Source: DASYUM01 sp036001225
GTDB taxonomy: Bacteria > Methylomirabilota > Methylomirabilia > Rokubacteriales > DASRDR01
DNA: 64,000 nucleotides
Assembly: GCA_036001225.1 (NCBI GenBank)
Contig: DASYUM010000308.1
Span: 1 to 64,000, forward strand
Reading direction: 5' to 3'
Under the pieces are notes generated by a model, which searched no databases, was not told the origin of the DNA, and was given only the letters and a program-made list of their open reading frames with translations. The position numbers were made by a program, and so were the translations under genes. Position 1 is the stretch's first letter. Each line of letters begins with the position of its first letter. Positions 52,846-61,299 of the stretch are shown in pieces.

Positions 52846-53835
52846 TCACGGCAGTCGGGGGGCGACGAAGCCCATGCGCTCGTACATCTGGCCGAGGGTC
52901 GGGGCGGAGGCGGCCCGGGCTCGCTCGGCGCCCCGGGCCAGCAGTCGCCCCAGCTCTTCAGGGTCCGCCCGGAGCGCCTCGTAGCGCTTGCGGATCGGTT
53001 CGAAGAGGGCGATGACCGCCTCCCCGACGTCATCCTTGAACCGCCCGTAGCCCTGCCCGGCGTAGCGGGCCTCGATGGCCGGCGGCGGCTCACCGGTGGC
53101 GACCGACAGGATCTCGATCAGGTTGCTGATGCCGGGCTTGTCGGCTGCCCGGCGCACCTCGCGGCCGGAGTCGGTCACTGCGCTCTTGAACTTGGCGCGG
53201 ATCACCTCGGGCGGATCGAGGACGTGGACCGTCCCCTGCGGCGTGCCGCCGGTGGTGGACATCTTCCGAGTCGGGTCCTGAAGGTCCATGATGCGCGCGC
53301 CGACCTCGGGGAAGATCCCCTCCGGGAGGACGAATGTCTCGCCGAAGCGGGCGTTGAACCGGGCGGCGATGTCGCGGGCCAGCTCGAGGTGCTGGCGCTG
53401 GTCGTCGCCGATCGGCACCCGGTCGGTTCGGTAGAGGAGGATGTCAGCCGCCATCAGGACGGGGTAGGTGAAGAGGTCGGCCGACACGAATTCCTGGCGT
53501 TCCGACTTGTCCTTGAACTGGGTCATCCGGCGCAGCTCGCCGACGCTGGTCACCGCGCCCAGGAGCCAGGCCGCTTCTGGATGGGCGGTGACGTGGCTCT
53601 GGACGAAGACCGTCGAGCGCTCGGGATCCATCCCGGTCGCGAAGAGCATCGCCGCCAGGTCGAGGGTGCGCATCCTGAGGTCTTCGGGCTCGTACGGGAC
53701 GGTGATCGAGTGGAGGTCGACGATGCAGAGAAACGTCTCCCCCTGGCTCTGGAGGGCGGCGTACTGGCGGAAGCCGCCCGAGTAGTTGCCGAGGTGCTTG
53801 GCCCCGGTCGGCTGGATGCCCGAGAAGATCCGCAC
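52846..53835 (-). CDS. trpS: Tryptophanyl-tRNA synthetase
   Basis: A 329-residue class I synthetase. FSGIQPTGAKHLGNYSGG holds the HIGH equivalent (HLGN) and RKMSTTGGTPQG the KMSKS equivalent (KMSTT, a form common in one bacterial TrpRS group). Length is normal for the family. It charges tRNA-Trp. Upstream on the minus strand, TACAAT at 53843-53848 lies seven bases before the GTG start, so a leaderless transcript is possible; GGAGGG is 12 bases away, too far for optimal initiation. A trp operon with attenuation lies about 8 kb away. Confidence 0.95.
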   Translation of the reverse strand: MRIFSGIQPTGAKHLGNYSGGFRQYAALQSQGETFLCIVDLHSITVPYEPEDLRMRTLDLAAMLFATGMDPERSTVFVQSHVTAHPEAAWLLGAVTSVGELRRMTQFKDKSERQEFVSADLFTYPVLMAADILLYRTDRVPIGDDQRQHLELARDIAARFNARFGETFVLPEGIFPEVGARIMDLQDPTRKMSTTGGTPQGTVHVLDPPEVIRAKFKSAVTDSGREVRRAADKPGISNLIEILSVATGEPPPAIEARYAGQGYGRFKDDVGEAVIALFEPIRKRYEALRADPEELGRLLARGAERARAASAPTLGQMYERMGFVAPRLP

Positions 53836-53842
53836 GCCCGAG

Positions 53843-53848
53843 ATTGTA
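53843..53848 (-). promoter_or_regulatory. Candidate -10 box of trpS, leaderless spacing
   Basis: TACAAT ends eight bases before the GTG start of trpS. No good -35 box is seen at the right distance, so the promoter call is weak. Confidence 0.3.
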
Positions 53849-53940
53849 CCCTCCAGCCGCCGTGGACGCACCGTCGCCGTGACCGGTTTCCTGACAGCCC
53901 CGCCGATTCGCCCCGGCGTCCAACCCCGCGTTTTTACGTG

Positions 53941-53956
53941 TGGCACGTGCTTTGTA
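53941..53956 (+). promoter_or_regulatory. Candidate sigma-54 promoter of the PRC-barrel/BON gene
   Basis: TGGCACGTGCTTTGTA matches the -24/-12 consensus TGGCACGrnnnTTGCw at all but two positions, with the correct spacing; the -12 C is T. It lies 105 bases before the ATG at 54061. Confidence 0.45.
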
Positions 53957-54060
53957 TCAGAATCGATCAGCCGCAGGCCTACCCGGTCGCCTCTCCAGGC
54001 CTGCCTCGGCGCGGACCAGCCGCGGAGAGGCGAGAGAGCCTGCTGCGAGGAGGTCACAGG

Positions 54061-54729
54061 ATGAGAAGCATAGCCCTCAGCGTCGCCGTTCTCGTCCCGC
54101 TGGTGTTCGGCGGGAATGCCGCCCTGGCGGCCGGCCAGAAAAAGGCGGTCAGCGAGCACCCCGCGCCGTTCCGGCAAGTGGAAGACATGGACAAGCTCCG
54201 GGATTGGCGGGGCAGCAAGCTGATCGGAAGCCACGTGAAGGACAAGGCCGGTCGGGACATCGGCAAGATCGAGGATCTGCTCGTCGAGCGCGATGGCCGC
54301 ATCACCCACGCCGTGCTCTCGTTCGGCGGGCTGCTCGGCGTCGGCGATCGCCTCTACGTGGTGCCCTGGTCGACCATGCGAGTCGAGCGCACCGATAAAG
54401 ACAACGTGACGGTGATGCTGGACAACGTCAAGAAGGAGGACCTGGAAAAGGCGCCTCGCTACACCGAGAAGGGACCTCGCTACGGCGAGGAACCGGCCGC
54501 GCGTCCTCGCGAGGCCCGGATGGACGGCATGATCACCGCCGAGGTGAAGACCAAGCTGGCTCGTGAGAAGCTCGGCACGCTGACCAAGGTGGACGTGGAC
54601 ACCAAGGAAGGCGTGGTGTACCTCACGGGCACCGTGGACAGCGAGTCGATGAAGGCGCGCGCCAGCGCGTTGGCGCGTCAGGTCAAGGGTGTCCGCGACG
54701 TGAAGAACGACCTGCGGGTGAGCGGCTAG
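54061..54729 (+). CDS. Exported PRC-barrel and BON domain protein
   Basis: A 222-residue protein with a signal peptide (to about residue 23, NAALAAG), a PRC-barrel domain (about 45-120; GSHVKDKAGRDIGKIEDLLV) and a C-terminal BON domain (about 150-220; ending RQVKGVRDVKNDLRVSG). Such proteins sit in the periplasm and are linked to envelope or osmotic stress and membrane binding. GAGGTCACAGG precedes the ATG. It is a single-gene unit with a strong terminator and a possible sigma-54 promoter. Confidence 0.88.
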   Translation: MRSIALSVAVLVPLVFGGNAALAAGQKKAVSEHPAPFRQVEDMDKLRDWRGSKLIGSHVKDKAGRDIGKIEDLLVERDGRITHAVLSFGGLLGVGDRLYVVPWSTMRVERTDKDNVTVMLDNVKKEDLEKAPRYTEKGPRYGEEPAARPREARMDGMITAEVKTKLAREKLGTLTKVDVDTKEGVVYLTGTVDSESMKARASALARQVKGVRDVKNDLRVSG

Positions 54730-54761
54730 CGGACGACGTCCGCTTCCCCTACCGCGGGGAT

Positions 54762-54815
54762 GGCAGGCGGATCGGGCGAGCGGGCGACTCCCGTGCCCGG
54801 TCCGCCTGCCTTTTT
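54762..54815 (+). terminator. Rho-independent terminator
   Basis: GGCAGGCGGA and TCCGCCTGCC form the outer stem, with CGGGC/GCCCG continuing inward, followed by TTTTT. It ends the PRC/BON transcript and faces the convergent amino-acid binding-protein gene. Confidence 0.9.
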
Positions 54816-54826
54816 CGGCGGACGAT

Positions 54827-55630
54827 TCACGGCTTGACGAGGTTCGCTTCGACTTCGCCGAAGTACTTCTTCCAGAGCCGGTCGTAGGTGCCGTCGGCCC
54901 GCATCTTCTGGAGCTGGCCGTTCACCCAGTTGATGAACTCGCTGTCGCCCTTCCGGACCGCGATCCCGTAGGGACGGGGAATGAAGGGCTTCCCGACCAC
55001 CTTCAGGTCCTGATTCTCCCTCTCCTTGACGAGCGAGAGCAGCAGCACGTCGTCGTGGACGTAGGCCTCGGCCCGGCCCCCCTTCACGGCCAGGAGGGCC
55101 TCCGAGACCTTGCCGAACTTCACCCGGTTGGCCTGGGGCGCGAGCTGGGCCACGTCCTGGTCCTGGATCGCGCCTTGGATCACCGCCACCGTTTTGCCGT
55201 TGAGGTCCTTCACGTCCTGGATGGGGCTGGCCTTGGGGACGAGGACGAGCGAGCCGGAGAGGAAATAGGGGTCGGAGAACTCGACAACCTGCCGCCGCTC
55301 GTCGGTGATGGTCACGGTCGCGATGATGATGTCGATCTTCCCGCTCTGGAGGAAGGGGATGCGGTTGCCGGAGGTGACCGCCACGAACTCCACCTTCCCG
55401 GGGTCGCCGAACAGGGCCTGGGCGAAGAGGTGCCCCAGTTCGACGTCGAAGCCGAGATTCTTGCCCTGGGCGTCCACGTAGCCGAAGGGCGGGAAATCGG
55501 TCTTGACGCCCGCCACCAGCTTGCCGCGCTTCTTGACGTCGTCGAGGGTGCCGGCGGCTGCGCCGGCGACCAGCCCGAGGGCGACGCCGCAGAGGGTGAG
55601 CCAGGCGGAGAGGACCATCCATCGCCGCAT
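54827..55630 (-). CDS. Polar amino-acid ABC importer substrate-binding protein
   Basis: A 267-residue exported family 3 binding protein with a signal peptide (to about residue 26). VAGVKTDFPPFGYVDAQGK begins the mature fold; GFDVELGHLFAQAL, TVTITDERRQVVEFSDPY and DLNGKTVAVIQGA are the family signatures, with the Asp and Arg that hold the amino-acid carboxylate and amine. AGGAGG precedes the ATG. It probably serves the permeases at 50648-51980, from which trpS, a HugZ-like gene and the PRC/BON gene separate it. Confidence 0.93.
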   Translation of the reverse strand: MRRWMVLSAWLTLCGVALGLVAGAAAGTLDDVKKRGKLVAGVKTDFPPFGYVDAQGKNLGFDVELGHLFAQALFGDPGKVEFVAVTSGNRIPFLQSGKIDIIIATVTITDERRQVVEFSDPYFLSGSLVLVPKASPIQDVKDLNGKTVAVIQGAIQDQDVAQLAPQANRVKFGKVSEALLAVKGGRAEAYVHDDVLLLSLVKERENQDLKVVGKPFIPRPYGIAVRKGDSEFINWVNGQLQKMRADGTYDRLWKKYFGEVEANLVKP

Positions 55631-55640
55631 ACCGGACCTC

Positions 55641-55811
55641 CTATCGGGGGTGAGGCCGCCGGACGGGGACTTGAACGCCGTTCCGGACGACGCCGATCGG
55701 GACCAGCCGCCGGCTGGCGGTGACCTTCTCGCCGGCGGCATCCTCCAGCTCGAAGTGCCCGTCGGCGAGCTGGAGCAGGGTGACATCCGCCTTTGCGCCC
55801 GGCTTGAGCAT
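55641..55811 (-). pseudogene. C-terminal remnant of an amidohydrolase/deacetylase, 56 codons
   Basis: The frame starts MLKPGAKADVTLLQ and ends RRLVPIGVVRNGVQVPVRRP, the C-terminal beta-sandwich of dihydroorotase-like amidohydrolases (the KPGxxADVTLL segment and the closing strand). The metal-binding barrel is missing. Its ATG overlaps the stop of the LLM gene (TGATG), so it may still be translated. Fragment of a deleted gene, or a free-standing domain. Confidence 0.6.
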
Positions 55812-56953
55812 CAGCGCCGCACGAAGTGCGGCATGACGTCGCGGGCAAACCACCGCAGCTGCTCCATGAACTCGGCCGGCGGCACCCCCTCCGGCCAGTG
55901 GAGCATGAGCTGCTCGAGCCCGGGGTACTTCGCTTCGTACTCGCGGATCAGCCCGATGCAGTCGGCGGGCGAGCCGACCATCCAGGCCTTCTGCTCGACC
56001 CCCTCCTGAATCGTCGGGACTCGGGCCGGGGCGCCGGGGGTGCCCCACGGCCGCCCCTCGGGGTCGGCGTAGCGGACGAAACCGAAGGGCGCGAACCACT
56101 TGTAGCGCTCGTCGTGGGCGGCTTCCACCTCCCGGATCGCGTCCTCCCGCGTCCGGGCCATGTAGAAGCCGAGGCCGAGACACAGATCCTGGCCCAGCTC
56201 GAGCCGGTCGCCGTGGCGGGCCCGGGCGTCCCGGTAGGCACGGAAGACCTGGTCGGTGACCCGCTCGCCGTTGAGCGTCACCATGCCCTTGATCCGGTGG
56301 CGGGCCATGAACTCGATCGACTTGCCGCTGGCGATCGGCTGCCAGATCTCGACCGGCCGGTGGACCGGGCGGGGGACGAGCGTCACCTCGGTCAGCTCGT
56401 AGCCGCGGTACTTGACCCCCGGGGGCACCGTGTAGTGCTTGCCCCGATGGCTGAAGGCTTCCTCGTTCCAGGCCTTCAGCATCAGCTCGAACTGCTCCTC
56501 GAACAGCTCCATGTTCGCGGCCTGGTCGAGGACGGGCGCGCCGAACGACTCGACCTCACGCGAGTGATAGCCGCGCCCGATGCCCATGATCACCCGGCCA
56601 TCGGTGAGGATGTCGGCCACCGCGTAGTCCTCGGCCAGCCGGATCGGGTGCCACATCGGGAGGACGTTGAACGCGCAGCCGAACCGGAGCCGTCGCGTCA
56701 CCGCCGCCAGGTAGGTCCCGAGCAGGATCAGGTTGGGGAGGACCTCGTAGCCCTCGCGCTGGAAGTGGTGCTCGGCCGTCCACAGGCAGTAGTAGCCGAG
56801 GTCGTCCATGAGCCGGGCGACCTCGACCGCGGTGCGGTGGCCCTCGACCAGCCGCTCGTTCGAGTATCGCCGGGCGTCGGCGGGCGTCCCGTGCTTGCCG
56901 ATCTTCTCCAGCTCGATCTGGCCGACGTAGAGGGCCGAGAACTGGTGGATCAT
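55811..56953 (-). CDS. LLM class flavin-dependent monooxygenase (luciferase-like)
   Basis: A 380-residue TIM-barrel enzyme using F420 or FMN. FWTAEHHFQREGYEVLPN-type text is present as LWTAEHHFQREG, followed by GCAFNVLPMWHPIRLAED and MGIGRGYHSREVESFG, all usual family positions. It would oxidise or monooxygenate an organic substrate with reduced flavin. The ATG at 56953 lies in the divergent gap with the mutarotase. Its stop overlaps the amidohydrolase remnant, and together they may come from a degradative operon. Confidence 0.88.
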   Translation of the reverse strand: MIHQFSALYVGQIELEKIGKHGTPADARRYSNERLVEGHRTAVEVARLMDDLGYYCLWTAEHHFQREGYEVLPNLILLGTYLAAVTRRLRFGCAFNVLPMWHPIRLAEDYAVADILTDGRVIMGIGRGYHSREVESFGAPVLDQAANMELFEEQFELMLKAWNEEAFSHRGKHYTVPPGVKYRGYELTEVTLVPRPVHRPVEIWQPIASGKSIEFMARHRIKGMVTLNGERVTDQVFRAYRDARARHGDRLELGQDLCLGLGFYMARTREDAIREVEAAHDERYKWFAPFGFVRYADPEGRPWGTPGAPARVPTIQEGVEQKAWMVGSPADCIGLIREYEAKYPGLEQLMLHWPEGVPPAEFMEQLRWFARDVMPHFVRR

Positions 56954-57001
56954 GGGCCGATTCTAGCAGGAGTTGACCGGTCCCGGCGCGGGGCCTAGTC
57001 G

Positions 57002-57031
57002 CTCGGAGGGGTGTCGGAACACCCCTCCGAG
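57002..57031 (+). repeat. Perfect 13-bp palindrome in a divergent intergenic gap
   Basis: CTCGGAGGGGTGT and ACACCCCTCCGAG flank a CGGA loop. It lies between two divergently transcribed genes, so it is not a terminator for either. CGCTCGGAGCGGAACA at 57076-57091 recurs at 21453-21468. Confidence 0.75.
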
Positions 57032-57149
57032 GCCTACCCTTTAGGGTTGGGTGGGTGGGCGCGTGGCAAAGCCCGCGCTCGGAGCGGAACACCTGGCCGT
57101 CGGCGTACTGCAGACGGTCGGCGCCCGATCTTTCTGCTAGGGTCGAGGC

Positions 57150-58058
57150 ATGGCCACCGCGGACGAGCTGGCCGCGCGATTCGGCATTCCCGACGTCATC
57201 CGGTTCGAGGCGGTGGCCGGTGGCCTGGTCCGTGCGGTCGTCACGACGCCGGTGGCCGAGGCCCACGTCTACGACCAGGGCGCCCACCTGGCTCACTACC
57301 AGTCCGCCGGCGCGGCGCCGCTCCTGTTCCTGAGCGCCCGCAGCCGCTTCACGCCGGGCCAGCCGATCCGCGGCGGCGTCCCGCTGGTCTTTCCGTGGTT
57401 CGCCGCCCGCGCCGGGGATCGGACCGCTCCCACCCACGGCTTCGCCCGGTCCCGCGAATGGCGGCTGGAGGCGGCCGAGCGCCGCGGCGACAGCGGGGTC
57501 ACGCTGGCCCTCCGGCTCGAGCCTGACCCGGAGACGCGGCGGCTCTGGCCCCACGACTTCGTCCTCCGCTACCGGGTCGGGCTCGGGACCGCGCTCGAGC
57601 TGGCCCTCGAGGTCACGAATCCGACCGACGTGGCCCTCACCTTCGAGGCGGCCTTCCACACCTACCTGGCGGTGAGCGATGTGCGGCAGGTCGCCGTGCA
57701 CGGCCTCGAAGGCGCGAGCTATCTCGACAAGACCGACGCGATGCGGCGCCAGACGCAGGGGCCGGAGCCGATCCGTTTCACGGAAGAGACCGACCGCGTG
57801 TACCTCCACACGGCAGCGACCTGCCGGGTGGACGACCCCGGGGCCGGCCGGCGGCTCGTGGTCGAGAAGGCGGGGTCGGCCACCACGGTCGTGTGGAATC
57901 CCTGGGACGCCAGGGCGCGGGCGCTCGCGGACCTCGGGGACGACGAATGGCCGCGGATGCTCTGCATCGAGACGGCCAATGCCGCTGCCGACGCCGTCAC
58001 CCTCGCCCCGGGCGCGCGCCACACGATGCGGGCGCGGGTCCGCGCCGGGCCGATCTGA
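57150..58058 (+). CDS. D-hexose-6-phosphate mutarotase (aldose 1-epimerase superfamily)
   Basis: A 302-residue beta-sandwich enzyme of the YeaD type. RGGVPLVFPWFA and PTHGFARSREW carry the sugar-binding Arg and catalytic His; the later EAAFHTYLAVSD and VVWNPWDARA complete the pattern. It interconverts alpha and beta anomers of hexose 6-phosphates. TAGGGT lies six bases before the ATG as a possible -10 box of a leaderless transcript. A further link to sugar-phosphate metabolism in this region. Confidence 0.9.
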   Translation: MATADELAARFGIPDVIRFEAVAGGLVRAVVTTPVAEAHVYDQGAHLAHYQSAGAAPLLFLSARSRFTPGQPIRGGVPLVFPWFAARAGDRTAPTHGFARSREWRLEAAERRGDSGVTLALRLEPDPETRRLWPHDFVLRYRVGLGTALELALEVTNPTDVALTFEAAFHTYLAVSDVRQVAVHGLEGASYLDKTDAMRRQTQGPEPIRFTEETDRVYLHTAATCRVDDPGAGRRLVVEKAGSATTVVWNPWDARARALADLGDDEWPRMLCIETANAAADAVTLAPGARHTMRARVRAGPI

Positions 58059-58059
58059 G

Positions 58060-58857
58060 CTAGCGGAGGCTTGCCACGAGCTCGAGCGCCGGCGACTCCG
58101 CGGCTTCGCCGAACCAGCGGAGCCGGTCGCGCAGGGCGACGACGTTTCCGATCACCGCCACCACGGGGGGCTCTAGGCCGGCCGCCTGGGCTCGACTCAC
58201 GATGTCGGCGAGGACGCCCGTCACCGTCGCCTGGGCCGCGGTGGTGCCCCAGCGGATCAGCGCCACCGGCGTGTCAGGGGCACGCCCGTGGGCGAGCAGC
58301 GCGGTGACGATGTCGGGCAGGGTGCGCACGCCCATGAGGATGACCAGCGTGTCGACGCCGGTCGCCAGCGGTCCCCACTCGATCGCCGAGACGTCCTTGC
58401 CCGCGTCCTCGTGACCGGTGACCACGGCAAAGGAGGAAGACAGCCCCCGGTGCGTGAGGGGGATTCCAGCGTACGCGGGGACGGCCACGGCCGAGCTGAC
58501 GCCGGGGATCACCTCGAACGGAACGCCGGCCGTGGCCAGCGCCTCGGCCTCCTCACCGCCGCGGCCGAAGACGAAGGGGTCGCCGCCCTTGAGCCGCACC
58601 ACCCGCCGGCCCTGGCGGGCGTGCGCGATCAGCAGGGCGTTGATCTCGGCCTGGGGCGGGCCATGGTGACCCGGGCGCTTCCCCACGGCGATCCGGCGCG
58701 CGCTCGGGGGCGCCTCGGCCAGGAGCTCGGGGTTGACGAGGCGGTCGTAGACGACGACCTCGGCCCGCCGAAGCAGCGCGAGGCCGCGCACGGTGAGCAG
58801 CCCCGGGTCTCCGGGACCGGCCCCGACCAGGTAGACCGCCCCCGCCGCCGGGCTCAC
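58060..58857 (-). CDS. cobA: Uroporphyrinogen-III C-methyltransferase (SUMT)
   Basis: A 265-residue SAM-dependent methyltransferase. VYLVGAGPGDPGLLTVRG, RLKGGDPFVFGRGGEE and PGVSSAVAVPAYAGIPLTHR are the family motifs. It methylates uroporphyrinogen III at C2 and C7 to precorrin-2 for siroheme or cobalamin. GTG start overlaps the stop of the upstream oxidase gene by four bases. Together with the two upstream genes it makes siroheme for the reductase in the same operon. Confidence 0.94.
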   Translation of the reverse strand: MSPAAGAVYLVGAGPGDPGLLTVRGLALLRRAEVVVYDRLVNPELLAEAPPSARRIAVGKRPGHHGPPQAEINALLIAHARQGRRVVRLKGGDPFVFGRGGEEAEALATAGVPFEVIPGVSSAVAVPAYAGIPLTHRGLSSSFAVVTGHEDAGKDVSAIEWGPLATGVDTLVILMGVRTLPDIVTALLAHGRAPDTPVALIRWGTTAAQATVTGVLADIVSRAQAAGLEPPVVAVIGNVVALRDRLRWFGEAAESPALELVASLR

Positions 58858-59498
58858 GTCGCGGGGGCTCCCGCACCCCACTCCCCCCACGCCGTCATCC
58901 GGCTCGGCGCCGTCGGTCGCGGTGCCTCGGCGCCCAGCCGGCGAAGCTCCGCCCCGAGGGCGGCCTGCCAGGCGGCGGGGCTCGCGGCCTGTCCGCGCGC
59001 CCGCAGCTCCCGCCGGACATCCGCCGCGACGTCCGTCAGTGCCGCGTAGTCGGCGGTGAAGTAGGCTTCGAGCTCTTCCCGGATGGCGCGCGAGAGCGCG
59101 GGGCTGGCCCCGCCGGTGGCGACCGCGATTTGCAGTTCGCCGCGCCGGAGCACCGAGGGCAGGATGAAGTCGCAGTGGGCCGGGTCGTCGGCGGCGTTGA
59201 CCCAGACCCCGGCCGCGGCTCCGTCCTGGGCGACGGCCGCGTTCACGGCCGCCTCGTCGGTCGCGACGAAGGCGAGCCGGTAGCCCGTCAGGTCCCCGGA
59301 CCGGTAGGCACGCCCGAGGTGACGGATCCGGCCTTCCCGAGCCCGCGCGTCGAGTCCGGGGTTCAGCGTCGGGCTCACGACCGTGACGGCGGCGCCGGTC
59401 GCCAGCAGCCCCTCCACCTTCCGCTCGGCCACCGGTCCACCGCCGACCACGAGGCACGGCTGGCCATCGAGCGCGAGGAAGATCGGGTAGTACGCCAT
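58854..59498 (-). CDS. Precorrin-2 dehydrogenase/sirohydrochlorin ferrochelatase (siroheme synthase N-domain)
   Basis: A 214-residue protein matching the CysG N-terminal half/SirC. YYPIFLALDGQPCLVVGGGPVA holds the NAD-binding site; ATGGASPALSRAIREELE is the conserved helix. It oxidises precorrin-2 to sirohydrochlorin and may insert iron. It starts two bases after the reductase stop and overlaps cobA by four bases, so three genes are tightly coupled. Confidence 0.93.
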   Translation of the reverse strand: MAYYPIFLALDGQPCLVVGGGPVAERKVEGLLATGAAVTVVSPTLNPGLDARAREGRIRHLGRAYRSGDLTGYRLAFVATDEAAVNAAVAQDGAAAGVWVNAADDPAHCDFILPSVLRRGELQIAVATGGASPALSRAIREELEAYFTADYAALTDVAADVRRELRARGQAASPAAWQAALGAELRRLGAEAPRPTAPSRMTAWGEWGAGAPAT

Positions 59499-59500
59499 CG

Positions 59501-61195
59501 TCAGCCCTCCACGCCGTGCGGCGGCCGGCCCGGCGAGGCGTCGCGGGCTACGGCCGCGACCTCGGCTCCCGCCAGCCACCCGCGCAGCTCGTCGTCGGTG
59601 TGCCGGGCGGCGAATTGGCGGAAGTTTTCCCCGTCGCGCCGCACGGCCAGGTAGCCGCGCAGCAGCCGTTCGACCGCCCCCGGCACGTCGCTGGCGGCGA
59701 CCCGATAGCCGATCGGGCGCGCGGTGGCCTGGTGCCGGCCGACCGCGCCCCCGATGCAGAAGTAGTACGCGTCCACCAGGCGCCCGTCGACTTTCAGCTT
59801 CTTTCCCTCGATCCCGATGTCGGCGATCCAGTGCTGCCCGCAGCTGTTCGGGCATCCCGTGACGTGGATCTTCAGGTGCTGCCCGAAGCCGGGCAGCCGG
59901 CCTTCGAGCTCCTCCACGAGCCGGCGGGCGAAGCCCTTGGTTTCGGTCAGGGCCAACTTGCAGAATTCCGTTCCGGTGCAGGCGATGGTTCCGCGCCAGA
60001 ACGACGAGGCCTCGAGAGGAAGGCCGGCCGCCGCGGCCTCCCGGGCTAGCGTGTCGACGCGCCCACGGGCCACGTTGGGGATCAGGAGGTTCTGCATGTT
60101 CGTCGTCCGCAGCTCGCCCGTTCCGTAGGCCTCGGCGAGGGTGGCGGCGGCCCGCATCGCGGCCGGCGTGAGCCGCCCCCGGAGCACCGCGAGCCCCGCG
60201 TAGCAGTAGCCGGCCTGCTTCTGCCGGTGGATGCCGACGTGATCCCGGTAGACGTCGTCGGGAGGGTCCTCGGGGACCGCTCGGTCGAGCCGGAAGCCGA
60301 CCCGGCGCTCCAGCTCGGCCTGGAAGCGCTCCACCGTCCAGCCGTGGGTCAGGAAGAGGAACTTCAGGCGCGCCTTCTCGCGGTTCTGCCGCAGCAGGTC
60401 GCTGTCACGGAAGATCTCCGAGATGCCCCGGACGACCGGCAGCACCTGGTTCCATCGGACGAAGGCGTCGAGGCGTCGGGCGAGGTGCGGGTCGGTCGAG
60501 AGCCCGCCCCCCACCCGGACGGAGAAGCCGACCTCCCCGGTCTCGGGGTGGGGGAGGGCGGTCACGCCGACGTCGTTGATCTCGGGGTAGGTGCACCAGA
60601 CCCGGCAGCCGGTGATGGAGATCTTGTACTTCCGGGGGAGGTTGTAGAAATCGGGGTTGCCGTTGAGCATGCGGGTCGCGGTGTGCACGAGCGGGGAGGC
60701 ATCCGCGATCTCGTCGGCGTCCACCCCGGCCAGCGGGCAGCCGGTGATGTTGCGAGTGTCGTCGCCACACGCCCCCATGGTGGTGAGTCCGACCCGCCCC
60801 AGGTGCCGGAAGATCTCCGGCACGTCCTCGATCGGGACCCAGTGGAGCTGGATATTCTGGCGCACGGTGAGGTCGGCGATCCCGCGGGCGTGACGCTCGG
60901 CAAGGTCGGCGAGGGTGCGGAGCTGATGAGCCAGGAGGAATCCGTTGGGGATCCGGATGCGGATCATGAAGTAGGGGACGGCCCGGCCTTCACCGCCCAC
61001 CCCGCCGACGGCCCCCTGACCGTCGCCCTGCGAGTAGATCCCCCACCAGCGGAAGTACGTGCTCCACTCCGGCGGGATCGCGTCGTAGCCGTCGCGGGCG
61101 AAGCGCAGGATCTCCGCCTCGGCCTCCCACGGATTCAGCTCGCGCTTGAGCCGCTCGACCCGCTGGGCCTTCGTCTCCTTCGGCTGCCCGGTCAT
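59501..61195 (-). CDS. Ferredoxin-type nitrite/sulfite reductase (siroheme, 4Fe-4S)
   Basis: A 564-residue hemoprotein reductase with two ferrodoxin-like halves. Cys406 and Cys412 (CTGTEFC) with Cys448 and Cys452 (GCPNSC) bind the 4Fe-4S cluster bridged to siroheme. GACGDDTRNITGCP is the N-terminal repeat of the fold. It reduces sulfite to sulfide or nitrite to ammonia using ferredoxin; the two cannot be told apart here. GAGGAGGAG lies directly upstream of the ATG. First gene of the siroheme operon, after a hairpin leader. Confidence 0.93.
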   Translation of the reverse strand: MTGQPKETKAQRVERLKRELNPWEAEAEILRFARDGYDAIPPEWSTYFRWWGIYSQGDGQGAVGGVGGEGRAVPYFMIRIRIPNGFLLAHQLRTLADLAERHARGIADLTVRQNIQLHWVPIEDVPEIFRHLGRVGLTTMGACGDDTRNITGCPLAGVDADEIADASPLVHTATRMLNGNPDFYNLPRKYKISITGCRVWCTYPEINDVGVTALPHPETGEVGFSVRVGGGLSTDPHLARRLDAFVRWNQVLPVVRGISEIFRDSDLLRQNREKARLKFLFLTHGWTVERFQAELERRVGFRLDRAVPEDPPDDVYRDHVGIHRQKQAGYCYAGLAVLRGRLTPAAMRAAATLAEAYGTGELRTTNMQNLLIPNVARGRVDTLAREAAAAGLPLEASSFWRGTIACTGTEFCKLALTETKGFARRLVEELEGRLPGFGQHLKIHVTGCPNSCGQHWIADIGIEGKKLKVDGRLVDAYYFCIGGAVGRHQATARPIGYRVAASDVPGAVERLLRGYLAVRRDGENFRQFAARHTDDELRGWLAGAEVAAVARDASPGRPPHGVEG

Positions 61196-61215
61196 CCCGC
61201 TCCTCCTCGAACATC

Positions 61216-61258
61216 AAAAGCCGAGCGGCGGGCTCCTCGGCCCGCATCGCTCGGCTTT
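61216..61258 (-). terminator. Hairpin in the leader of the sulfite/nitrite reductase operon
   Basis: On the minus strand AAAGCCGAGCG pairs with CGCTCGGCTTT and GCGGGC with GCCCGC inside, followed by TTTT. It ends 20 bases before the reductase ATG. It may end the upstream trp-operon transcript or act as an attenuator. GCAGACGT at 61270-61277 stands before it, as it does before the trpE hairpin. Confidence 0.65.
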
Positions 61259-61299
61259 CTGTCTTGCTGACGTCTGCCTTGGCGCGCGCGGTTCCGTTC

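Noticed and set aside
54726..55622. 298-codon minus-strand frame overlapping the amino-acid binding protein
   Set aside because: It is an out-of-frame reading of the family 3 binding protein with low-complexity Arg/Gly text.
61196..61299. T-box or SAM-type riboswitch ahead of the reductase
   Set aside because: The T-box AGGGTGGNACCGCG element and known SAM-aptamer features are absent; only one hairpin is visible.
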